This document shows, piece after piece, positions 56,805 to 64,000 of a stretch of 64,000 bases of DNA. The notes beneath the pieces were generated by a model. That model was not told the DNA's origin and ran no database searches. It saw only the letters and a program-made list of their open reading frames with translations. The stretch is from Clostridium sp. MB40-C1 (GTDB taxonomy: Bacteria; Bacillota; Clostridia; Clostridiales; Clostridiaceae). Position numbers and translations under genes: made by a program. The stretch lies in NCBI RefSeq assembly GCF_030913655.1, contig NZ_CP133189.1:62001-126000 (forward strand), written 5' to 3'. Within the stretch, counting starts at the first letter, position 1, and every line of letters begins with the position of its first letter.

Positions 56805-58226
56805 ATGAAAAGATTAATTTCACTTTTGGTCACATCAGCATTTATGTTTTCTATGACTGGATGTGGTAAAAAAGTTCAAGCAGGAGAAGAGAAAAAGGTA
56901 TTGCCTGTAAAGGTTATGGATGTGAAAGAAGAAAAACATCCTATATTATTAGAATATTTGGGTAATACAAACTCAAAAGATATCATAAAATATAGCTTTA
57001 AGATACCAGGCAAAATTGCTGAGATAAATGTTAAAGAAGGCGATTATGTAAAGGCGGGACAAGTAATTGCAGTATTAGATAGTCATGACTATAATTTTGC
57101 AGTTGATGCAGCAAGAGGACAGACAGAGGCAGCAAGAGGACAGACAGAGGCAGCAAGAGGTCAAATGGAAGCTGCAAAAGGTCAAATGGAAGCTGCAAAA
57201 GGTCAAATAGCTATGGCAGATGCCCAAGTAGCTGCAACAAAGGCATTATATAATAAGGCTATGAATGGAGCTCAAAAAGAGGATATTAATAGTGCTAGGT
57301 TAGCTGTAAAAAACGCTGAAGATACTTATAAATATGTACAACAAAGTTATGAGAGAATAAAAAAGTTGTATGATGAAGGAATTGTTTCAAAGCAGCAATT
57401 AGATGATATAAAGATAAAACTTGATTCTTCAAAGGTTGCTTTAGATAATGCTAAAGAGGTTTTATCAAAGGCTGAAAATGGTGCTAGAGTTGAAGATAAA
57501 GAAGCTGCACTTGCTCAACATAATGCAGCAAAGGCACAAAGAGATGCAGCAAAATCTAAATACTCTGCAGCACAAGGTCAATATAATGCAGCACAAGGTC
57601 AATATAATGCAGCACAAGGTCAATACAATGCGGCGAATACTCAATATGAGTCAAAGCAGAGTATGCTTGATGATACAGTTCTTAAATCAGAGGTATCAGG
57701 GTATGTAGCAAAGGTTCTAAATAAATCAGGTGAAAATACAGCTGCAGGATATCCTGTTATAGCAGTTCGAAGTGATGATCAAGTTATAGATATACAAATA
57801 GCTCAAAATGATGTAGGTAAAGTTAAGGAAGGAACAAAGGTAGATCTATCTCTTGAAGAAGTAAAAACTACAGGTACTATTACTGATATAGAACAAGTAC
57901 CAGATCCTAAAAGTAGAACATATAAAGCAAAAATTAAAATGGATAAGGAAATTGAAAAAGAAAAATTTTATGTTGGTTCTGTAGCAAAGGTAGATATTAA
58001 ATTAGGAGATAAAACAGGAATATGGCTCCCTATAACAGTTGTTTTAAATGATGGAGAAGATTATGTATATGTTGTAGAAAAAGGTAGAGTATCAAGGAAA
58101 AATATAACAATTGAAAGTATATATGGAGATAAAATTTTAGTAAAAGGCGTGAAGTTAGGAGATAAAATAGTAACTCAAGGATTGAAAAATATTAAACCAG
58201 GTAATCAGGTAAATATTGTTAAGTAG
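56805..58226 (+). CDS. RND efflux adaptor (HlyD/MFP family), lipoprotein
   Basis: 473 aa from ATG 56805 (GGGGGGAG upstream; the frame runs on to 56733). Lipobox FSMTGCG (Cys about 20). A biotinyl-lipoyl-like half (GKIAEINVKEGDYVKAGQVIAVLD) is followed by a long coiled coil (about 95-285), the second lipoyl half (DDTVLKSEVSGYVAKVLNKSGENTAAGYPVIAV) and beta-barrel domains. The coiled coil contains exact 7-residue repeats (RGQTEAA-type five times; AAQGQYN three times) mirrored as 21-bp DNA repeats. It joins permease and TolC-like partners downstream. Confidence 0.92.
   Translation: MKRLISLLVTSAFMFSMTGCGKKVQAGEEKKVLPVKVMDVKEEKHPILLEYLGNTNSKDIIKYSFKIPGKIAEINVKEGDYVKAGQVIAVLDSHDYNFAVDAARGQTEAARGQTEAARGQMEAAKGQMEAAKGQIAMADAQVAATKALYNKAMNGAQKEDINSARLAVKNAEDTYKYVQQSYERIKKLYDEGIVSKQQLDDIKIKLDSSKVALDNAKEVLSKAENGARVEDKEAALAQHNAAKAQRDAAKSKYSAAQGQYNAAQGQYNAAQGQYNAANTQYESKQSMLDDTVLKSEVSGYVAKVLNKSGENTAAGYPVIAVRSDDQVIDIQIAQNDVGKVKEGTKVDLSLEEVKTTGTITDIEQVPDPKSRTYKAKIKMDKEIEKEKFYVGSVAKVDIKLGDKTGIWLPITVVLNDGEDYVYVVEKGRVSRKNITIESIYGDKILVKGVKLGDKIVTQGLKNIKPGNQVNIVK
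57114..57218 (+). repeat. 21-bp tandem repeat array 1 in the adaptor gene
   Basis: Five units encode RGQTEAA, RGQTEAA, RGQMEAA, KGQMEAA and KGQIAMA. The first two and the middle two are identical or nearly so in DNA, so expansion is recent. Confidence 0.85.
57567..57629 (+). repeat. 21-bp tandem repeat array 2 in the adaptor gene
   Basis: Three units GCAGCACAAGGTCAATA(T/C)AAT encode AAQGQYN and lie in the returning helix of the hairpin. Confidence 0.88.
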
Positions 58227-58240
58227 AAGAGGGTGAAGAT

Positions 58241-61200
58241 ATGACAGGGTTGATTAAAAGTGTTGTTAAACACCGAAAGATAACGGTATTTTTAACAATA
58301 TTAGCGCTTATATTTGGAATAGGTGTATATAGAATTATACCAAAGCAAGAAAATCCTGATGCATCTGTTGGAGTAGCTATGGTAATAACTGTATACCCTG
58401 GAGGAACTCCTGAAGATGTTAAAAACTTAGTCACTAAGAAGATAGAGGATGCATCATCGGAGATAGATGGATATGATTTTACTGAATCTTATTCTAAAAA
58501 CAGTGTTTCAGTTGTTCTTGTTTTCTTAAAAGATAATGCAGATGAGGACAAGGCGTGGAGAGAATTAAGAGATAAAGTAAATGATAAAAAAGCAGAGCTT
58601 CCAAGTGAATGTTTCCAAAGTACAATTAATACAGATTTAATTTCAACAGCGGGAATGATAATAAGTTTATCAGGAGATAATTATTCTTATGATCAATTAA
58701 ACACATATGCAGAAGAAATAAGAGACAAGTTATCAAAAATAGATGGTGTTAGTAAATTTGATATAAATGGTAAACTTGAAAAAGAAGTAAGAATAGATGT
58801 AGATGTTAATAAATTAAACAACTATCCTATTTCACTAGAAGATGTTTTAAAAGTAGTTAAGGCTCAAAACGTAAAAATACCACCTGGAGCTATAGAAAGT
58901 AAGAGTTCAAGAATAGATGTTGTTACAAGTAATGGTTATGATTCTATAAAAGATATTGAAAATGTAGTTGTATATGTTTCTACTGACACTGGAGCAATAG
59001 TAAGGCTTAAGGATGTTGCTAATATCCATATGGCATATGAAGATGATTCTTCTAGGTATAAACAAGAAAGTAAGAACGCTATTTTATTAACAGGACACTT
59101 TGAAGAAAATAAAAATATAGTTCTTATAGGTAAGGATGTTAGAAAAGAGATAGAAAATATTAAAAAAGACTTACCATCAGATCTGAATTTTTATGAGGTA
59201 CTATATCAACCAACTGATGTAGATGACTCAGTTACGAATTTTATGACTAACTTAGTAGAAGGTATAATTTTGGTTGTTATTGTAATATTTGCTGGAGTTG
59301 GAATAAGAAACTCAATAGTTGTATCCACAGCATTACCTATTTCTATAATGCTAAGTTTCATTGCTATGCAGTTCTTAGGAATAAAGGTGCATCAAATTTC
59401 AACTATGGCACTTATTATAGCCCTGGGGATTCTGGTGGATAACGCCATTGTAATAAATGATGCGGTCCAAGTTAAAATAGATGAGGGACTTGATAATGTA
59501 ACAGCGGCTATAGAAGGAAGTAAGGAGTCTTCCATACCTATATTTACATCAACTTTAACAACAGTAGCAGCATTTGCTCCATTACTTACTTTACCTGGAA
59601 TAGCAGGAAAGTATGTTGAAAACATTCCACAGGTTGTTATAATATCATTAATAGCTTCATATATATGCGCTATGTTTATAACTCCTGCACTAGCTACTAT
59701 GTTCTTTAAGAAAACTGATGAAAAGAAGAAGGCTAAGGGAGATGGAAAAGTTCGTAAGGTTTTTGCAAAACTATTAGATTTTGGACTTGCAAATAAAAAG
59801 ATGACAATAGGAATAACAATTGGAATTTTAGCAGTATCATTATTTGTACTTACAAAACTAGGACTTCAATTTTTCCCTTATTCTAATAAAAACATGCTTT
59901 ATATAGATACAACTATAGAGAAAAAGGGAGATATACAGGCAACAGAAAAAATGTCTCGTGAGCTGGAGAAGATATTAAAAGCTCAGCCAGAAGTGAAAAG
60001 TTGTACTACAGGTATAGGAGATGGATTGCCTAAATTCTGGGTTGCTATGCCACCAGCAGTACCATCTAAAGACTTTGCACAAACTAAGATTGATTTTGAC
60101 CTTAAAGCAGGGGGAAGATTTAAGAATGTTGAAGAATTTTCAGGATTCCTTCAAAAAGAATTGGATTCTAAACTTTTAGGTTCTAAGTCAAGAATTTTCC
60201 CATTACAGTATGCTGCACCAAGACAAGCACCTATAGTAATGCATGTTAAGGGAAATGACATAAAAGATTTATATCCTATTTCTACTAAAATTCAAAATAT
60301 GGCAAGTCAGGTTGAAGGTGCTATAAATGTTCGTGATGATGCTGCAGAGAGAACTTATCAATATAAAGTAGATATTGATCCTGACATGGCATCACAACTT
60401 GGAATTATGAAATTTGACATAGAAAGACAGATAAATATAGCATTAAGAGGTTCAGAGGCATCTGTTTATAGAATAAATGGTAAAGAATTTAGTGTTATTG
60501 TAAGTAGTAGTATAGATACAAAAGAAAAACTAGAGAATTTAGAAATAAAATCAACGGTAGCAGGTCATAAGGTTCTTCTAAAGGAAATTGCTAAAGTTAA
60601 CCTTAAAACTCAAATAGATACTATAAAAAGGTTTGATAGGGCAGATTGTATAACAGTATATGTAGATGTTGAGCCAGGTGGAAATGCAGTTGATACTCAA
60701 AAACTTATAGAAGAAAAATTAAAAACAATGGATTTAAAAGGTGCTGAAGTTGAGTTCCGTGGAGAAAAAGAAGATATAGTAAAATATTTTGGTAAACTTG
60801 GAACATCTGCAATAATTGCTATATTCTTCATCTATATAATTCTTCTTATACAATTTAACTCATTTATTCAACCATTTATAATTTTCTTAACAATACCATT
60901 ATCATTAATAGGATCTATTTTTGGATTATTCCTATTTAGACAACCTCTTTCATTGATGGCTTTCATGGGAATTGTAAGTTTGGTTGGAGTAGTTGTTAAG
61001 AATGGTATACTTTTAATAGAATATATAAATAAAGCAAAAGAAGAAGGATGCGAGATAGATGAGGCATGTAGAGGTGCTATGCAAAGGAGATTTAGTCCTA
61101 TAATATTAAGTGCATTTACAACAGTTATGGGACTTGTACCAGTAGTAATGTCTGGTGATCCTATGTTTACTCCCATGGGAGTTGCATTAATGTGTGGTTT

Positions 61201-61327
61201 AATTGTATCTACATTATTGACATTAATTATTATACCAGTTTTATACAATATAATTGATACACATTCTACAAAAATTAAACAAAGAGTTAAAATCACAATG
61301 AGCAATGGAAATTCTTTAAAGGGATGA
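58241..61327 (+). CDS. Efflux RND transporter permease (AcrB/MdtB-like)
   Basis: 1028 aa, full length for the family. Twelve membrane helices in the usual 1 + 5 / 1 + 5 pattern, with two large outer loops. Helix 4 has the proton-relay Asp in IIALGILVDNAIVINDAVQ; family signatures PGGTPEDVKNLVTKKIEDA and IPLSLIGSIFGLFLF are clear. It starts 14 nt after the adaptor gene. Substrates unknown: the sequence does not tell drugs from lipids or metals, though the relay Asp and lack of metal-binding motifs favour the hydrophobe-exporter class. Confidence 0.95.
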   Translation: MTGLIKSVVKHRKITVFLTILALIFGIGVYRIIPKQENPDASVGVAMVITVYPGGTPEDVKNLVTKKIEDASSEIDGYDFTESYSKNSVSVVLVFLKDNADEDKAWRELRDKVNDKKAELPSECFQSTINTDLISTAGMIISLSGDNYSYDQLNTYAEEIRDKLSKIDGVSKFDINGKLEKEVRIDVDVNKLNNYPISLEDVLKVVKAQNVKIPPGAIESKSSRIDVVTSNGYDSIKDIENVVVYVSTDTGAIVRLKDVANIHMAYEDDSSRYKQESKNAILLTGHFEENKNIVLIGKDVRKEIENIKKDLPSDLNFYEVLYQPTDVDDSVTNFMTNLVEGIILVVIVIFAGVGIRNSIVVSTALPISIMLSFIAMQFLGIKVHQISTMALIIALGILVDNAIVINDAVQVKIDEGLDNVTAAIEGSKESSIPIFTSTLTTVAAFAPLLTLPGIAGKYVENIPQVVIISLIASYICAMFITPALATMFFKKTDEKKKAKGDGKVRKVFAKLLDFGLANKKMTIGITIGILAVSLFVLTKLGLQFFPYSNKNMLYIDTTIEKKGDIQATEKMSRELEKILKAQPEVKSCTTGIGDGLPKFWVAMPPAVPSKDFAQTKIDFDLKAGGRFKNVEEFSGFLQKELDSKLLGSKSRIFPLQYAAPRQAPIVMHVKGNDIKDLYPISTKIQNMASQVEGAINVRDDAAERTYQYKVDIDPDMASQLGIMKFDIERQINIALRGSEASVYRINGKEFSVIVSSSIDTKEKLENLEIKSTVAGHKVLLKEIAKVNLKTQIDTIKRFDRADCITVYVDVEPGGNAVDTQKLIEEKLKTMDLKGAEVEFRGEKEDIVKYFGKLGTSAIIAIFFIYIILLIQFNSFIQPFIIFLTIPLSLIGSIFGLFLFRQPLSLMAFMGIVSLVGVVVKNGILLIEYINKAKEEGCEIDEACRGAMQRRFSPIILSAFTTVMGLVPVVMSGDPMFTPMGVALMCGLIVSTLLTLIIIPVLYNIIDTHSTKIKQRVKITMSNGNSLKG

Positions 61328-61333
61328 TAAAAT

Positions 61334-62842
61334 ATGAAGAATAAAAAATCTATATTTAAGATATTAATCCTAAGTATTACATCCATATTTTTAGGAGGGG
61401 CGGTACTTTCAACAAGTGCTGCTGCTTCTAAAAATACACTTAAACTGTCAAAAGAAGAAGCTGTTAAGCTTGCAATGAAAAACAATAATGATTTAAAAAG
61501 AATTGAAACTGGGCTTAACACATTAGATAGAAAATTTAAAAAATATAAGGACTTAAGTAAAGATGCAGAAGATGCAAAAGATGCATTTGAAGAATATAAA
61601 TCTGCTTATAAAAAAATAAATAGTGAGGAATTTAAGAATTTAAAAAAGCAATTAGAGAGTACTGTACAAGGATATGCTGAAGCTCAGAAAAATCTTACAC
61701 AATTAGAAGAACAGTTAAAGACAATTCCTAATACAGAGGAAAACAAAGATAAAATAGCAGCTATAAAAGCTGGAATTGAAAAAGCTAAGGCAATTATAAA
61801 TAAAATAAATCAGAGTCTTGCTGAAAAGGGAACTAATATAGATACAATGAATAAAAAGTATGCTCAGCTTCAAGCGGAACTTGCAAAGTTTGAGGCAGGT
61901 AAGACAAAACTTATAGCTATGGGGCTTGCGGATAAAGAAACAGGAGCACCTAAACAACTAACTTCAAAAGAAGAGTATAATATATTTATCAAGCCTAGAG
62001 ACATACCTTGGTATACTGTTCAATGTATGATTCAAAAAACAGTGAAAAAAAAGGAACTAGCTAATGAAACTGTAGATTTTAAAATAAAAGAAGCCTATAA
62101 TAATCTTTTATATGCAGAGGAAGGTTACAATCTAAAGAAACAATTATATGATAGAATGCTTAAAGGATATAATGATTTAGTTAAATCTTATGAAGTAGGG
62201 ATGGCATCAGAGCTTCAAAAAAATCTTACTAAGATTGAGCTTGATAAAACTAAATTAGATCTTGATAATCTAAAAAGGAATATAGAAAATGGTCAAATTC
62301 AATTTAAAAAAACATTGGGCATAGATCTTAAACAGGAAGTCCAACTAAGTGATAATTTAAGTAACTCAGTAAAAGAACCTGAAAAATATGAGAGTTATTT
62401 AAGTAGTGCTTTAAATAATAGAAGTGAGATACATGATTGTAAAGTAGATTTAGAAGAAAAGAAAAGAACCTTTGACATAATAAAAGATTATTTTGGTGAT
62501 GATGACTATGAATGGCTTAATGCTGAAAAAGAATTGGATGAAGCAGATGTAGCATTAGATGATAATAAAAAGAATGTAAAAGAAAATATACAGAATGCTT
62601 ATTTAGATGTTATACAGAAAAAGAGACAAATAGATTTAGCTTCTAAAAATATGGACAAGGCAAAGCAGCAGCTTGACTCTGCTAAAAAGGCTTATGAGGC
62701 TGAAGCGAAACCTATATCCTTAATTTGGGATGCAGAGCTTGGATTAAATAAAGCTCAAATGGATCACAATACTGCTTTGAGAAATTATAGTATAGCACTT
62801 TACAAGCTTGAAAAAGCTAGCAAAATAGGACCTAAATATTAA
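61334..62842 (+). CDS. TolC family protein (outer-membrane-factor-like) 1
   Basis: 502 aa. Signal peptide (residues 1-31), then two long helical-hairpin halves typical of TolC/OEP proteins: LSKEEAVKLAMKNNNDLKRIETGL opens the fold as in true OMFs, and KSYEVGMASELQKNLTKIELDKTKLDL and AKPISLIWDAELGLNKAQMDHNTALRNYSIALYKLEKA are OEP repeat signatures. An insert of about 100 coiled residues (about 70-175) is unusual. Starts 6 nt after the permease. In a single-membrane cell it has no outer membrane to cross. Confidence 0.85.
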   Translation: MKNKKSIFKILILSITSIFLGGAVLSTSAAASKNTLKLSKEEAVKLAMKNNNDLKRIETGLNTLDRKFKKYKDLSKDAEDAKDAFEEYKSAYKKINSEEFKNLKKQLESTVQGYAEAQKNLTQLEEQLKTIPNTEENKDKIAAIKAGIEKAKAIINKINQSLAEKGTNIDTMNKKYAQLQAELAKFEAGKTKLIAMGLADKETGAPKQLTSKEEYNIFIKPRDIPWYTVQCMIQKTVKKKELANETVDFKIKEAYNNLLYAEEGYNLKKQLYDRMLKGYNDLVKSYEVGMASELQKNLTKIELDKTKLDLDNLKRNIENGQIQFKKTLGIDLKQEVQLSDNLSNSVKEPEKYESYLSSALNNRSEIHDCKVDLEEKKRTFDIIKDYFGDDDYEWLNAEKELDEADVALDDNKKNVKENIQNAYLDVIQKKRQIDLASKNMDKAKQQLDSAKKAYEAEAKPISLIWDAELGLNKAQMDHNTALRNYSIALYKLEKASKIGPKY

Positions 62843-62864
62843 GGGAAAGGAGTAGTAAGTTAAT

Positions 62865-64000
62865 ATGAATAAAAAAGTAAAATTATTAACTGTGGCAATA
62901 ACATTAGTGTCAGTATTAAGCGTTGCAGCTATATCTGCACTAGGAGCTGCTGATAAAGGATCAGAGTTAAATTTAAATGATATAATTGAACTTACTACAA
63001 GTAACAACAACGAGTTGAATTTTTTTAAGAAAAAAATTCAAGTAAAAGAAAAATGGTATGATGAAGCTACAAAAAAAGATGATAAAGATTCAAATTTTGA
63101 TGAGGATATGAAAGAAGAGATTATTCCATTAAGAATAGAACAAGAGATTAAAGATATTGAATGGGAAAGAGATCAAGCACAAGATAAAGCTATAGTTGAA
63201 TCTACTAAAGGGTATTATGAAATAATGCTTCAAGATCAGTTGATACAACTTCAACAAAAAACCATAGAAAGAATGAAAAAACTTTTAGAATATAAAAAAG
63301 CAAAGATCGATGCAGGTACAGAATCTGCTGTATCACTAATTGATGATGAAGCAAATTTAAAGGATGCTGAAGTAAAACTTCAACAACTTAAAAATGACGA
63401 AGAAAAAATAAGAATGGAACTCAACATGAAAATAGGAACTCCTGTAGATAAAAAATTAAACCTAAAAAAAGCAGAAATTCCTTACAAAATATATGAAGTT
63501 AAAAATTTAGAAAGTGTTGTTGAAACTATGCTAAAGAAATATTATACGATAACTTCACTAATAACAAAAGAAGATATTGATTCAAGAGAAAAGGCTATTG
63601 TCCATACTTATGTAAAGGATGATAAAAATGAGCTTGAAAACGCTATAAATCCAAAAGGGGATTATAAGGAAAGAGAAAATCAATTAGAAGATGATATTGT
63701 AGAAACAAAATATAAGCTTGATGATGAAAAGAAAAATATAGAAGCAAAAATAAGAATGGATTATAACAATATAATAAATTTAAATAACGATATTAAAGTT
63801 AAAAAGCTAGATTGTGAAAAAGCTGAAACTATGTTAAAAACAGAAAAAACTAAATTTGAAGCAGGTACAGGTACAGAATTAGAAGTAAAGGCAGCAGAAG
63901 AAAAAGTTTTAAGTGCTTCATGTGAATATAATAAAGCAAAACTTGATTATTATGTGGCAGTAGAACAATTTAAGAATTTTACTAAAAAAGCACTTAAATA
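62865..64000 (+). CDS. TolC family protein 2 (runs to the window edge)
   Basis: 378 codons are visible from ATG 62865 (AAAGGAG about 14 nt upstream); the last two bases, TA, are probably the start of a stop codon after KKALK. Signal peptide (residues 1-29), then NLNDIIELTTSNNNELNFFKKKI and two OEP-like hairpin signatures, KKAKIDAGTESAVSLIDDEANLKDAEVKL and KTKFEAGTGTELEVKAAEEKVLSA. It is shorter than protein 1. It lies 22 nt downstream of it in the same operon. Confidence 0.85.
   Translation, partial: MNKKVKLLTVAITLVSVLSVAAISALGAADKGSELNLNDIIELTTSNNNELNFFKKKIQVKEKWYDEATKKDDKDSNFDEDMKEEIIPLRIEQEIKDIEWERDQAQDKAIVESTKGYYEIMLQDQLIQLQQKTIERMKKLLEYKKAKIDAGTESAVSLIDDEANLKDAEVKLQQLKNDEEKIRMELNMKIGTPVDKKLNLKKAEIPYKIYEVKNLESVVETMLKKYYTITSLITKEDIDSREKAIVHTYVKDDKNELENAINPKGDYKERENQLEDDIVETKYKLDDEKKNIEAKIRMDYNNIINLNNDIKVKKLDCEKAETMLKTEKTKFEAGTGTELEVKAAEEKVLSASCEYNKAKLDYYVAVEQFKNFTKKALK

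Noticed and set aside
57448-57708. Second frame of 86 codons inside the adaptor gene with repeated IMQHKVN-like units
   Set aside because: The repeats come from the 21-bp tandem array read in another frame; no ribosome site.

Overview
The window is AT-rich, densely coding DNA from a spore-forming low-GC Firmicute, most likely Clostridium sensu stricto (cluster I). A proteolytic C. botulinum/C. sporogenes-like species is my best guess, made from gene content and style and not from any search. The support is strong AGGAGG-type ribosome sites, frequent TTG starts, a class III fructose-bisphosphatase, a hydroxylamine reductase, and many spore and germination genes (GerA/B/C receptor, CwlJ-GerQ, SleL-like enzyme, PrkA-YhbH-SpoVR). 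I saw no rRNA, tRNA or CRISPR array.

Layout. 1-2.1 kb: tail of an unknown protein, a DsrE-like protein and a GNAT acetyltransferase. 2.1-6.7 kb: ornithine/arginine synthesis as divergent argBD and argCJ around an ArgR-type box. 7.1-8.3 kb: DUF421-DUF4363 membrane pair. 8.4-9.6 kb: cwlJ-gerQ germination lysis pair. 10.1-11.9 kb: hcp with a palindrome at exactly -41.5. 12.5-18.6 kb: PH-domain protein, then a LacI-type regulator and the deoxynucleoside catabolic cluster deoC-deoB-punA-pdp with two cre-like operators. 19.1-24.2 kb: a cation/proton antiporter, a secreted SH3/C39 protein, bioY under a BirA-type operator, and a membrane-anchored EEP-fold hydrolase. 24.9-29.4 kb: prkA-yhbH-spoVR. 29.4-33.1 kb: a GerABC germination receptor on the minus strand. 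33.3-35.4 kb: glycosyltransferase plus flippase-like protein. 36-40 kb: a YhaM-like nuclease and a lemA-TPM pair split by an IS607-type remnant carrying an intact tnpB. 40.8-47.1 kb: Amidase_6 protein, SleL-like enzyme, HD-GYP protein, fbp. 47.9-55.9 kb: HtrA, two tandem lipoprotein polysaccharide deacetylases, DegV, YihY, a K+ channel with RCK domains, and a small lipoprotein. 55.9-64 kb: a TetR regulator divergent from an RND efflux operon encoding an adaptor, a permease and two TolC-like proteins. The second TolC-like gene reaches the window edge.

The most unusual content lies between genes and in the last operon. (1) A roughly 355-bp element with about 100-nt imperfectly paired arms occurs twice (24.2 and 40.1 kb), each followed by a second shared 80-bp block. 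(2) A roughly 185-bp palindromic MITE-like family has three recognisable copies and one collapsed copy, one of them interrupted by about 130 bp of hairpin-rich DNA. (3) An IS607-type element has lost the catalytic core of its serine recombinase but keeps a complete TnpB and a candidate omega-RNA region. (4) A full RND/adaptor/TolC-like set sits in an apparently single-membrane organism, under a TetR repressor with two matching operators.

Several regulatory circuits can be read directly: ArgR, CcpA/LacI, BirA, Crp/Fnr-type and TetR-type sites all sit next to genes they would be expected to control.
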